Shown: positions 37,796 to 47,500 of the stretch, piece by piece
Layout: each line of letters begins with the position of its first letter
Numbering within the stretch: position 1 is the first letter of the stretch
Assembly (NCBI RefSeq): GCF_001552215.1
Contig: NZ_BCQT01000003.1
Coordinates: 62,001-126,000, forward strand
DNA length: 64,000 nt
Direction of reading: 5' to 3'
DNA from: Actinomadura macra NBRC 14102
GTDB taxonomy: Bacteria > Actinomycetota > Actinomycetes > Streptosporangiales > Streptosporangiaceae
Program-made: the position numbers and the translations under genes
Notes under the pieces: model-generated
What the model was told of the DNA's origin: nothing
Seen by the model: only the letters and a program-made list of their open reading frames with translations
Databases searched by the model: none

Positions 37796-38643
37796 ACGAG
37801 TTCCCCGCTCTGTTCGCCGGCCTGTGCGATGACGCCTCCGTCTTCCCGCCCGGCCTCGCGCCGCTCGCCGCCGCCGTCCCGGCCCACCACCGGCACCGCC
37901 GCGCCGCCTACGGCCCCCTCGTCGGCCCGTTCGTGCTGCCCGCGACCGCGCTGGACGCCCTCGGCCCGCTGCTGACCGAGAAGATGGACCTGGCGGTGAC
38001 CGCTCCCGGCGGACCCGCCCAGGTCGCCGACGCGCTCATCGCCGCCGCCGGGCTGCCGGTCGACCTGCGCTGGCTGGAGGTCGCCGTCCCCGCCGGGATG
38101 GCCCCCACCGACTTCTTCCGCGCCCTGGACCGCGCCCGCGCGGGACGCGAGGAGGTCCCCGTCTACGTCGAGGTGCCGCGGGACGAGCGCCACCGCGCGA
38201 TCATCAATACGCTCGCCGCGACCGGCCACCGCGCGAAGTTCCGCACCGGCGGTGTCACGGCCGACCTCCACCCGTCCGTGGCCGAGCTGGCAGCCGCGAT
38301 CAAGGCCACCGTGGTGGCGGGGGTCCCGTTCAAGGCGACCGCCGGGCTGCACAACCCCGTCCGGCACACCGCCCGGGAGACGGGCTTCGACCAGCACGGT
38401 TACCTGAACCTCATCCTGGCCACCGAGGCGGCGTTGGACGGCCGCCCGGCCCGCGACCTGGCCGGGATCCTCGACCACCGCGACGCCCTGTTCGCCGCGG
38501 CGTGCATCTCCGAGCTGGCCGACCGGGCAGAAGAGATCCGCGCGGCGTTCCTGTCCTTCGGGACGTGCAGTATCAGCGAGCCTTTGGGCGATCTCGTGGG
38601 CCTGGGATTGCTCTCGCACGAGTTCTTCGAGGAAGGCGTATAA
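37792..38643 (+). CDS. Unknown protein of the homogentisate operon
   Basis: 283 residues, no export signal or membrane helix. Its GTG start overlaps the hmgA stop, and fahA follows after 5 bp, so it is co-translated with the two catabolic enzymes. Visible blocks are LFAGLCDDASVFPPGLAPL, VPVYVEVPRDERHRAIINTL, AKFRTGGV and VPFKATAGLHNPVRH; the last blocks recall phosphate- or carboxylate-binding TIM-barrel loops. I recognise no named family. A maleylacetoacetate isomerase, or a role in that step, would fit the missing reaction, but that is speculation. Confidence 0.85.
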   Translation: MNEFPALFAGLCDDASVFPPGLAPLAAAVPAHHRHRRAAYGPLVGPFVLPATALDALGPLLTEKMDLAVTAPGGPAQVADALIAAAGLPVDLRWLEVAVPAGMAPTDFFRALDRARAGREEVPVYVEVPRDERHRAIINTLAATGHRAKFRTGGVTADLHPSVAELAAAIKATVVAGVPFKATAGLHNPVRHTARETGFDQHGYLNLILATEAALDGRPARDLAGILDHRDALFAAACISELADRAEEIRAAFLSFGTCSISEPLGDLVGLGLLSHEFFEEGV

Positions 38644-38648
38644 CCCGT

Positions 38649-39821
38649 ATGACACGTATAGCTATCCCCGAAGGTTCCCCCTTCGGGTTGTCCAACCTGC
38701 CTTACGGCGTCTTCTCCACCCCGGGCACGGCGCCGCGCGTCGGCGTCCGGGTCGCCAACACCGTGGTCGACCTGGCCGCGGCGCTCGGCGAGGACGTCTT
38801 CGCGCGCCCGAGCCTGAACGCGTTCATGGCACAGGGCCGCGAACGCTGGGTGGAGGTGCGCGACCGGCTCATCGCCCTGCTCGCGGGCGACGTGCCGGGG
38901 TCGGCCGTCCATCCGGTCGGGACGGTACGGATGCACCTGCCCATCGAGGTCGCCGACTACGTCGACTTCTACGCCTCCGAGCACCACGCGTCCAACATCG
39001 GCCGCCTGTTCCGCCCGGACTCCGAACCGCTCATGCCGAACTGGAAGCACCTGCCCGTCGGCTACCACGGGCGCGCCGGGACGGTCGTCGTGTCCGGGAC
39101 GGACATCGTCCGGCCGAGCGGGCAGCGCAAGGCACCGTCCGATACCGTCCCGTCCTACGGGCCGAGCCGGCGCCTGGACATCGAGGCCGAGGTCGGCTTC
39201 ATCGTCGGGGCCGGCTCGCGCATGGGCACCGCGGTGGGCGTCGACGACTTCTCCGAACACGTCTTCGGCGCCGTGCTGCTCAACGACTGGTCAGCACGCG
39301 ACATCCAGGCATGGGAGTACGTCCCGCTCGGGCCGTTCCTAGGCAAGAGCTTCGCGACGTCCATCTCCCCTTGGGTCGTCCCACTGCTCGCCTTGGAATC
39401 CGCCCGCGTCGCCACTCCACCCCAGGATCCGGAGCCGCTCCCCTATCTGCGGGAGAAGAACCCATGGGGCCTGGACCTCGACCTGGTCGTCGAGTGGAAC
39501 GGCCAGGTCGTCTCCCGTCCGCCGTACCGGGAGATGTACTGGTCACCCGCGCAGATGCTCGCGCACATGACGGTGAACGGCGCGTCCACCCGTACCGGGG
39601 ACCTGTTCGGCTCCGGGACGGTATCGGGCGGGGAGAAGGGCCAGCGGGGCGCGTTCATCGAGCTGACCTGGGGCGGCAAGGAGCCTGTCGAGGTCAACGG
39701 CGAGTCTCGCACGTTTCTGGAGGACGGTGACGAGGTGACCATCTCCGCCACCGCACCCGGCTCGTCCGGCACCCGGATCGGTTTCGGCGAGGTTCACGCC
39801 CGCATCCTCCCCGCGATCTGA
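38649..39821 (+). CDS. fahA: Fumarylacetoacetase
   Basis: 390 residues; it hydrolyses fumarylacetoacetate to fumarate and acetoacetate, the last step of Tyr breakdown. Family motifs include YVDFYASEHHASNIGRLFRP (metal Asp), KHLPVGYHGRAGTVV (catalytic His in GYHGR), LDIEAEVGFIVG (metal Glu pair) and VLLNDWSARDIQAWEYVPLG (metal Asp). The ATG lies just past the end of the preceding gene, which contains GAGGAAGG. Confidence 0.95.
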   Translation: MTRIAIPEGSPFGLSNLPYGVFSTPGTAPRVGVRVANTVVDLAAALGEDVFARPSLNAFMAQGRERWVEVRDRLIALLAGDVPGSAVHPVGTVRMHLPIEVADYVDFYASEHHASNIGRLFRPDSEPLMPNWKHLPVGYHGRAGTVVVSGTDIVRPSGQRKAPSDTVPSYGPSRRLDIEAEVGFIVGAGSRMGTAVGVDDFSEHVFGAVLLNDWSARDIQAWEYVPLGPFLGKSFATSISPWVVPLLALESARVATPPQDPEPLPYLREKNPWGLDLDLVVEWNGQVVSRPPYREMYWSPAQMLAHMTVNGASTRTGDLFGSGTVSGGEKGQRGAFIELTWGGKEPVEVNGESRTFLEDGDEVTISATAPGSSGTRIGFGEVHARILPAI

Positions 39822-39935
39822 GCATTCCCCGCCTGGATGCCATGGATGTTGCGCGTTCACCGCGCCACAACGGTGAGGCAGCGGGGTTGACAGTCGGTAG
39901 CGTTCGGCGCGGCGGCTGGTCTGGGCGACGAAGGT

Positions 39936-40425
39936 CTAGGCGGTCGCGGTGAGCAGGACGACCGAGAGGGCGGCGCCTGCGAGGCCCGCCGCCTGTGCAG
40001 CCGACAGCCGTTCGCGTAGCGCGGTGACGCCGAGCAGGACCGGGACGACGGGGTACAGCGACGACAGGACGACCACGATGATGATGAGCTGCTCACGGGT
40101 GGCCAGCAGGTAGCAGACCAGTGCCAGCGCCGCGAGGCTCCCGGTCGCCTGCCGGCCCCCGCGACCAGCCCGTTGAGGAGCGCCGCGCGGGCCCTGCCCT
40201 GCTCGTCCGAACGCGACCGGGACACCAGCCACAGCGCGGGCAGCACCACCGCGATGCCGGTCCATGCGAGCGCCGAGGGGCGATCGCCGAGCAGCAGGAC
40301 ACCGGCGACGACCGGCAGCGCGACGCCGCCGACCGCGCTGACCGGGACGACCACGCTCATGTCGCCGTGGCTCGCCGACGCCAGGGCCAGCAGGACGCCG
40401 GTCACACCGTCCACGCATCGCGTTC
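39936..40425 (-). pseudogene. EamA/DMT family transporter pseudogene
   Basis: Two reading frames together encode parts of one drug/metabolite transporter. The 5' piece has SASHGDMSVVVPVSAVGGVA and ALAWTGIAVVLPALWLVSRS. The 3' piece, in another frame, has LALVCYLLATREQLIIIVVV and LERLSA-like RERLSAAQAAGLAGAALSVV. The first helices are missing, and an internal stretch of roughly 60 residues is lost at the frame change near 40150. It cannot make a working ten-helix transporter. Confidence 0.75.
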
Positions 40426-40542
40426 GGCCTGGCCGACGGGGCATACCGCGTCGTCGGTGCAGCATCGCCGGTCGCACATCCGGCACAGGGCGACGCCCCC
40501 ACTCCGAGGGGAATGGGGGCGAGGCCCGGCGAGGAGGTTCGC

Positions 40543-41694
40543 TCATGAACAGAAGGCGGTGTCGGCCGCCTTCTTGAGGTCCGTCTGGAAGCGCTTGTCG
40601 TTCTCCACACCGGACTCGTTGTAGGTGATGACGGCTTGGCGGCGACCGTCCGCGCTGGTGTAGGTCCACGTCCGGTAGCCGGGGAAGCCGCCGTCGTGGC
40701 CCCACGCGTCCCCGCACGAGAACCTGATCCGGGCGACGCCGAGGCCGTAGTCCTCCTCGACCCACTCGTCCACCACCGGACGGACGGTCGTGAGCTCGCG
40801 CATCTCCCGCGCGGGCAGGAGCCGCCCGGTGAACAGCGCCCGGTGGAAGCGCGCCAGGTCGTCGACCCTGGAGATGATGCCGCCGGACCCGCGAGCGCTG
40901 GACGGGCTGATCGCCGTGCTCACGTCCCCATGGCCGCCGAAGTATCCATGGACGTAGGGGCCGGGGAACGCGCGGCTCGTCGTCGGGAAGGACGTGTGCC
41001 GCAGCCGCAACGGGACGAAGATCCGGTCCTTGAGTTCGGCGCCGAGCGTCCGTCCCGTCACCTTCTCGACGAGCATGTCGGCGAGGATGTAGTTGGTGTT
41101 GGAGTAGTTCCAGCCGTGACCGGGTTCGTACTTCGGCGCTGTCTCCATGGCGATGGCGACCAGCTCGGCCTTGGCCCAGGTGCGCTCGGGATCCTGCATG
41201 ACGCGCGGGTCGAGCGTGTAGTCGTGCAGCCCTGTCTGCTGCGCGAGCAACTGCCGGATGGTGATCTTCGAGCCGTCGTTGTCGTTGCCCCGCACGACCC
41301 TGGGCAGCCACTTCTCCACCGTGTCGTCGAGCGACAGGCGCCGTTCGCCGGCGAGTTGGAGCACGACTGTCGAGGTGAACGACTTGGTGACGCTGGCGGC
41401 GCGGAAGAGCAGCCGGTGGTCCATCGGGCGGCCCGTCGCCTTGTCGGACACGCCGGACGTCACGTGCGCGACGTGCCCGCCCCGGCGGGTCATGACGATC
41501 GTGCCCGGCACCCCGTCCGCGACGAGCTGGTCCGCCGCCTTCTGGACGGCCCCGCGGTGTGACGGGGCGTTCGCCGGGGCCGCGGCGTTCGTGGGGACCG
41601 CGGCGTTCGCGGGGGGCGCGACGGCGGTGAGGACGAGCGCCGCGCCGGCGGCGGCGATGGCGACGGCGGACAGGGCCGGGATGCGCGACATGGG
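40543..41694 (-). CDS. Secreted serine hydrolase, class C beta-lactamase/DD-peptidase fold
   Basis: 383 residues. The signal peptide (ALSAVAIAAAGAALVLTAV) is followed by an Ala/Pro/Asn repeat (PTNAAAPANAP). The catalytic domain shows the SxxK motif in RAASVTKSFTSTVV, the YxN motif in WNYSNTNYILADMLVE and a late HDGGFPGYRTW taking the place of KTG. This resembles Streptomyces R61 D-Ala-D-Ala carboxypeptidase and related esterases. GAGGAG lies 6 nt before the ATG. It follows the lanthipeptide cluster on the same strand; a role in it is not indicated. Confidence 0.92.
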   Translation of the reverse strand, partial: PMSRIPALSAVAIAAAGAALVLTAVAPPANAAVPTNAAAPANAPSHRGAVQKAADQLVADGVPGTIVMTRRGGHVAHVTSGVSDKATGRPMDHRLLFRAASVTKSFTSTVVLQLAGERRLSLDDTVEKWLPRVVRGNDNDGSKITIRQLLAQQTGLHDYTLDPRVMQDPERTWAKAELVAIAMETAPKYEPGHGWNYSNTNYILADMLVEKVTGRTLGAELKDRIFVPLRLRHTSFPTTSRAFPGPYVHGYFGGHGDVSTAISPSSARGSGGIISRVDDLARFHRALFTGRLLPAREMRELTTVRPVVDEWVEEDYGLGVARIRFSCGDAWGHDGGFPGYRTWTYTSADGRRQAVITYNESGVENDKRFQTDLKKAADTAFCS

Positions 41695-41779
41695 GTTCTC
41701 CTCGACGGCTCGCGACGTTGGCGTGATCAACACTCGCGGAGCGTCACGCCGGCGGCACTGGGCCCAGGCCCCGAGCATC

Positions 41780-41799
41780 GGGTGTACCTGGCAACACCC
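41780..41799 (-). terminator. Hairpin after the lanthipeptide operon
   Basis: GGGTGT / ACACCC stem with an 8-nt loop, 15 bp past the transporter stop. It is the likely 3' end of the five-gene operon. Confidence 0.5.
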
Positions 41800-41813
41800 C
41801 GAATCGCGCCGGG

Positions 41814-43676
41814 TCAGGCGAGGCGGGAGAAGCGGCGGGCCGCCCAGATCAGGCCGCCGGCCGTGAGCGCGGCCAGCAGGCCGCATTCGAACAGGACGGG
41901 CGGATGCCACGGCCCCAGGCTCAGCGGCCGGAACAGCTGGGACGGGGTTCCCGGCGCATAGGCCGTGACGGTGCGGCGCATCATGTCCACCGCGTAGGTG
42001 AGCGGGTTGGCCAGCGCAGGCACCGCCATCCACGGGGGCATCGCGCTGAGCGGGAAGAACGAGCCGGACAGGAACACCAGCGGCGCCATGATGACCGTGA
42101 GTACCGTACCGAAGGTCTGTGGACGGCTGATGAGGGTGGACAGCAGCACGCTCAGGATGGTCATGGTCAGCGAGACCAGCACCAGTTCGCCCAGCAGCAG
42201 CAGGACCAGGACGCCGTCGAGGGGGGCGCCGACCAGCCCGGCGGTGGTGAGCAGGATGCCGCCCTGGCAGGTGGCCAACGTCGTCCCGCCCAGGCACTTC
42301 CCGACCAGCAGCGAGCTGCGGCTCACAGGCCCGGCGAGCATTTCGCGCAGGAAGCCGCCCTGCCGGTCCCACATGATCGAGCTCCCGGCGGCGAGTGCGG
42401 GTCCCTGCGCGGCCGCCACCAACGCCCCCGAGAAGAGAAAGAGCTGGTAGGCGTCCCCGCTCGGGCCGGGCATCAGGTTCGCCAGGCCGACGCCGAGGAT
42501 GAACAGGAACATCAGCGGCTGGATCAGGGAGATGACGGCTCCGAGACGGTCCCGCCTGAAATGGAGCATCTCGCGCCGCCACACCATGCCCATGGCGCGC
42601 AGTTCCGCCCGCAGCCCGCCCCTGCCGGGTTCGGACTCCGCCGCCACTCGCACCGCCCGGGACGCGGCGTCCGGCGCGTCCGGCGCGCTGGGCGGTTCTA
42701 ACGGGGCGTCGTCGCGGATCCGGTGCCCGGTGTGGTGCAGGAAGACGTCGTCCAGGGTGGGGGAGGTGACCCGCGCCTCGTACACGGGGACGTCGAGCTC
42801 GGTGAGGAGCCGAGGCAGCACCCGTGCCCCGTCGGGGACCTGGAAGTACAGCCCCCGGCCGCCGCGGGTCACGTCCAGGCCGAGTCGTTCGCCGATCAGC
42901 AGTGCCGCCGCCGCGTCGTCGCCGGTGCGCAGGTCGACCCGGTCGGCGCCCAGCACCGATTTCAGCTCGGCGGGGCTGCCCTGCGCGACGACGCGGCCCG
43001 CGTCGATGATCGCGATGCGGTCGCACTGCTCGGCCTCTTCGAGGTAGTGCGTGGTCAGGAAGAGGGTGACCGCCTCGTTCTCGCAGACATGCCGCAGGTG
43101 GCGCCAGACCTGGGCGCGCGCGTTCGGGTCCAGCCCGATCGTCGGCTCGTCCAGGAACAGGATCTGCGGGCGGTGCAGCAGCGCCCGGGCGATCTCCAGG
43201 CGGCGGCGCATGCCGCCGGAGAAGGTGTGAACCACCTGATCGCGGCAGTCGGTCAGCCCGACCAGCGCGAGCGTCTCCTCGATGCGCGCCGGGACCCGCT
43301 CCGCCGGGACGTTGTACAGGTCGGCGTGGAAGCGCAGGTTCTCCGCCGCGGTCAGCTGGCCGTCCAGGGTGGTCTCCTGGAAGATCAATCCGATCCGGCG
43401 GCGCGCCGCCGCGGCGTCCGTCCGCGTGTCATGGCCGGCGATCTCGATCCGGCCGGACGTGGGCACCGCCAGCGTGCACAGCATCGCGATCGTGGTGGTC
43501 TTGCCCGCCCCGTTGGGCCCGAGGAACCCGAAGCTCTCACCGGGGGCGATCGTCAGGTCGAGCCCGTCCACCGCGTCGACGCCGGGGTACCGCTTGCGCA
43601 GGCCGGTCGCCCTGATCGCGGGCGTCGCCACGGCGGGTTCGGCCGGCTCGGTGGCGGCGTCCGGCTGGACGCTCAC
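41814..43676 (-). CDS. Fused ABC ATPase-permease, CinT-CinH-like lanthipeptide exporter
   Basis: 620 residues. Residues 1-~335 are a DrrA/CinT-type ATPase: Walker A GPNGAGKT at 53-60, signature FSGGMRRRLEIA, Walker B ILFLDEPTIGLDP and switch THYLEEAE. From ~385 the protein continues as an ABC-2 permease with about six helices (VISLIQPLMFLFILGVGLAN, LTVIMAPLVFLSGSFFPLSA). In the cinnamycin cluster these are two genes, cinT and cinH; here one frame encodes both. It probably exports the lantibiotic or gives self-protection. Its GTG start overlaps the hydroxylase stop by 4 bp. Confidence 0.9.
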   Translation of the reverse strand: MSVQPDAATEPAEPAVATPAIRATGLRKRYPGVDAVDGLDLTIAPGESFGFLGPNGAGKTTTIAMLCTLAVPTSGRIEIAGHDTRTDAAAARRRIGLIFQETTLDGQLTAAENLRFHADLYNVPAERVPARIEETLALVGLTDCRDQVVHTFSGGMRRRLEIARALLHRPQILFLDEPTIGLDPNARAQVWRHLRHVCENEAVTLFLTTHYLEEAEQCDRIAIIDAGRVVAQGSPAELKSVLGADRVDLRTGDDAAAALLIGERLGLDVTRGGRGLYFQVPDGARVLPRLLTELDVPVYEARVTSPTLDDVFLHHTGHRIRDDAPLEPPSAPDAPDAASRAVRVAAESEPGRGGLRAELRAMGMVWRREMLHFRRDRLGAVISLIQPLMFLFILGVGLANLMPGPSGDAYQLFLFSGALVAAAQGPALAAGSSIMWDRQGGFLREMLAGPVSRSSLLVGKCLGGTTLATCQGGILLTTAGLVGAPLDGVLVLLLLGELVLVSLTMTILSVLLSTLISRPQTFGTVLTVIMAPLVFLSGSFFPLSAMPPWMAVPALANPLTYAVDMMRRTVTAYAPGTPSQLFRPLSLGPWHPPVLFECGLLAALTAGGLIWAARRFSRLA

Positions 43677-44569
43677 GACCGGACCGCGATGTCGTCGAAC
43701 CAGGTGTCGGGGACGTTGCAGCCGAAGCTCCACCGGTGCCGGCGCGTCGGGTTGACGATGCAGTGCCAGAACAGCCGGTCCGGGTCCTGTTCGACTTTGA
43801 AGAACCGCGCCAGCCTGGGCCGTTCCGGCAGCGTGATCAGCTCGCGGGTCTCGGGGTGCTGGTAGCGGAAGAAGGAGGTGTGCTCGGGGTCGGCGAAGTC
43901 CTCGTCGAAGTCGATCAGGTACATCCGCCAGCCCGGCTGCTCCTCGTTGGTGTGCCACAACCGGTAGCTCGACGGCGGGTACCACATGCTCCCGGACAGC
44001 CTGACCTCGCCGCTGAACACCTTCTCCAGCGCGCCGACCAGCCGGGTCTTGGCCGCGTAGTAGGTGTCGTAGCCGGCGTGCTCGACGTGGTCGTCGAGGT
44101 TGACGAGGTGGAAGTCGGGCCTGTGCGGCGGGTCGGCCCGGGTGCCCAGCCCAGCGCGCCACCGGCGGTGCTCGGTGCTGTCCGGGACCATCGAGGTGGA
44201 GCGCAGGTCCTCCACGCGGAACCCCTCGTCGAAACGCGCCAGGTCGACCGTGGGCGGCTTGATCTTCAAAGCCGGCAGTTCGTCGATGACCGCGGCGAAA
44301 CCGGGGATCTGGTCCATGTCGAACTCGTGGTGGTAGAACACGGTCGGCTCGGTCGCGGGCGGTGCTGGCGGCACCGGCGGTGCGGGTGCGGTCGCGGCGA
44401 GGTCCGGGGAGGAGGACGCCACCGCCAGGTCCCGGCCGTCGAAGTGGTAGCCGTGCGCCCGGCCGAGGCGGATCATCTCCGCGACCGCGGTCATGGCCTT
44501 CAGTTGCTGCCTGACCTGGGCGTCGCTCTGGGTGATCTGCAGGAAGGCCGCGCAGGCCTCAACGGACAT
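43673..44569 (-). CDS. cinX: CinX-like lanthipeptide Asp beta-hydroxylase with N-terminal Nif11-like domain
   Basis: 298 residues. Residues 1-50 (MSVEACAAFLQITQSDAQVR ... YHFDGRDLAVA) look like a Nif11 domain, best known from RiPP leader peptides. After a Pro/Ala linker, residues ~75-298 match the CinX/DurX group of 2-oxoglutarate/Fe(II) oxygenases that hydroxylate Asp15 of cinnamycin. Candidate iron ligands are His206 (WHTNEEQPGWRMYLIDF) and His269 (FWHCIVN), with Arg277-Arg279 possible for 2-oxoglutarate. Odd: position 208 is Asn where most such enzymes have Asp or Glu. It starts 3 bp after cinM. Confidence 0.85.
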   Translation of the reverse strand: MSVEACAAFLQITQSDAQVRQQLKAMTAVAEMIRLGRAHGYHFDGRDLAVASSSPDLAATAPAPPVPPAPPATEPTVFYHHEFDMDQIPGFAAVIDELPALKIKPPTVDLARFDEGFRVEDLRSTSMVPDSTEHRRWRAGLGTRADPPHRPDFHLVNLDDHVEHAGYDTYYAAKTRLVGALEKVFSGEVRLSGSMWYPPSSYRLWHTNEEQPGWRMYLIDFDEDFADPEHTSFFRYQHPETRELITLPERPRLARFFKVEQDPDRLFWHCIVNPTRRHRWSFGCNVPDTWFDDIAVRS

Positions 44570-44572
44570 GTG

Positions 44573-47500
44573 TCACATCACTCCTCGGGTTGACGTTGGT
44601 GCCGGTGGAGCGTCCAGGAGCAGCACCGAGGGGACCCGCTCAGGATGGGCCAGCCGCAGAAAATGCATTCCGAAGCCGGACAGACCAAGCATCAGCCCGG
44701 GGAAGAAGCCGCTGGTGGACGCCAGCGGGGCGTCCTCAAGGTTGCGCCACTGCGCCTGCACCTGGACGTTGGCCTCCAGGCGGAAGGCCGGCTCGTCGGC
44801 CAGCAGTGCGAACCGCAGGAACAGTTCGGCGTTGCCCGACCGGCCATGGCAGAGCGAGTCGTTCATCAGGCGCGGGAAGTTGCGCATCGTCGCCGTCAGC
44901 GCCTGCCTCGCCTCGGTCAGCAGCGCGTCGTCGCCCTTGCCGAGCAGGGCCCAGCTCTGGATGCGGCTCAGCCCGATGCCCGACGCGCCGTTGCACCAGG
45001 CGTTGGCGTAGTGGCGGCCCCGCCACAGTGGTCCGCCCGGAAATTCGCGAAGGTCGTACCAGTCCTGTGCGCTCTCGTCGAAGTGGCGGGACTCGTAGGC
45101 GAAGGCGCGCCGCCCGGCCGCGACGTACTCGGGCCGGTCGGTGAGCACGCCCAGCATGATCAACACCCAGCCGCCGCCACCCGCACCGTGGGACAGCCCG
45201 GTCAGGTTGGCCCCGGCGGCACCGAGGTCGGAGCCCGGCCAGGAGAGGGCGTTGCCGTTGGCCTCCGCGCGGCGCAGCAGATGCTCGGCGCACCGGTGCG
45301 CCAGCTCCAGGCCCTGGCCGTCTGCCACCTCGGCGAGGCCGATGAGCACCGGGATGAGGCCGGCCACACCGTGGAAGACGTCCAGGTGCTTGTCGCGGTC
45401 GATGCGGTCGGTCAGCTCGTCGCTCAGTTCGAGGGCGCGGTCGAGCAGGGCGCGCTCGCCCCACAGGTGGTGCAGGTGCGTGAGGAGGTAGATCATGCCG
45501 CCGAGCCCGGAGAAGGCGCCGATGCGCCTCCGGTCGAACGTGGCGGCGTGCTCCAGCGCCCGCCGCGCGGCCGCGCGGAACTCCGGGCGCGGTTCGAGGG
45601 CGTCGAGGTAGGCCAGGAACAGTGCGATGCCGCCCGAGCCGTTGTACAGCTCGCCCTCGATGTCGACCTCTTCGCGTCCGTCGCCGGAAATCATGAAGGA
45701 CGTCCAGGGGGCCGGTGCGTCCGGCTCACGGAGCATTGCGCACAGCAACTCGCCGAGCCCGGCCGCCCGCTCGACGCAGGTGGCGGCGAAGTCGGGGCTC
45801 GTGACGTCGCCGCCGGACAGCCCGGCGGCGATGTACTGGCGCTGCTGGGACCGGTTCTGAGATGACAGGCCCCTGATCCGGGAGGCGGCGTAGGCGAGCG
45901 GGCTCATTTCAAGCTCGGCCTGGACGGCGGATCGGTGGTCGTGGACGAGTCCGGTGCCGCCGGCCTCGACGGTGAACAGCGGCACGTCCTGGCGCCACAT
46001 GGACACCAGTTCCCAGTCGGGGAGGGCCGCGTCCTGGTCCCATTTGCGCGGGAAGGTACGCACGGTGTTGACCAGCAGGTCGACCTCCAGCGGCTCCAGC
46101 AGGCACCGGGGGTGCCGGGCCGCCGCCAGCAGCTGCGCGTAGACCTGGGTGCTCCAGTTGATGAAACGGACGCTGGAACCGGTGAACAGCGTGGAGACGC
46201 ACGTGATCGCCTCGTCAGGCCGCTGCTGGAACCACCGGTAGACCTGGTCGAACCCGGATCCGATGGCATCGGCGAAGTCCTCGGCGTGGGTCAGTTCGTC
46301 ACCGATGAACACCCGGTTGGCGGCCCCCGGGTCGACGTGCACCCCTTCGCGGTGCGTGACGCGGGACTCGAAGGACTGCCGCCGGTCGACCTGGGGCACC
46401 GGCATGGGCATCTCGTAGCCGCCGCCGCCCGTGTAGCCGCTGAGCCGCATCTCGCCCTCCGACGCCGCGCCGCCCCGCGGCCATTCGATCAGGCCGGTCT
46501 TGAAGACCGAGTCCATCAGAGTGCCTGATGCACGGGGGTGGCCTTTGGGCAAGGCCCCGAGCACCGTTTCGCAGTCGCAGATGAAGGCGTGGCCGTCGGC
46601 GATGAGGACGTTCTCGAAGTGCAGGTCGCCGCCGCCCAGCACATAGAAGATCGCCAGGTAGCCGCCGAGCTCGGAGTAGACGTGCTCGGCCTGCTCCCGG
46701 GTGGTGACCCGGTTGCGTCCTGGTGGGATCAGCGCCTCGAAGCCGTAGCCGTCCTTGGGGAGCACGACCCGTTCGGCGTAGCCGAGGACGCCGTCGTCGC
46801 GGAGCCGTGCCAGCAGCCCTTGCAGGGCGACCTCGCCCTCCAGACCACGCGGCTTGTAGACCACGCACTCGTGCGCGCCGTCCGCCAGCTCGACCTCGAC
46901 TATCGCGACGCTGCGGCCCCCGGCATGGTGATCCGAACGGCCGAGCCGGGCGGTGCGCACCGTCGTGACCGGCTGCCCGAAGAGGACCTCGGACAGCTCG
47001 GCGGCGTCGTCGCGGAGCCGGGTGATCATCTCGGCGCCGTGCTCGGCGAGGAGCCCGGTGGCGTGGGCGAGGAAGCGGCCGAGGAGGGGGAACTCCAAGT
47101 AGAAGCGGTGATAGGCGCCGGCATCGGCGAACGTCTTGTCGAGATAGGCGCGATAGTCCTCGCGGGTCGCGCTCGCCGGATCGATGTCGTGCAGCTGGCA
47201 GTGCACCTTCGCGTCGGCCTCCACGGCCCAGGCCAGTGCCAGCTCGAACCGGTCGAGCAGATGGTCCTGGAAGTCGGTCACCAGCCGGGGGGAGACGCGG
47301 ACCGCAGACGCGCCGTCGTCGATCGCCCGGATCAGCCGGCGGCCGAGGTCGACCAGGAAGGGCTCGCAGGCGATGGCGAGCCGGCCGTAGTAGACGTCGT
47401 CGTCGCGCCAGTCCCCCGCCGCGGATTCGCCGTCGGCACGGTCGAAACCGTCCAGCGCGTCCCGATAGGCGGGTAGCCAGTCAACGTGGAGGTCTGTCAG

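Noticed and set aside
40543..41694. Serine hydrolase as lanthipeptide leader protease
   Set aside because: It has a DD-peptidase/beta-lactamase fold and a signal peptide. The AxA leader cleavage site in this family is attributed to a general signal-peptidase-like activity, so there is no support.
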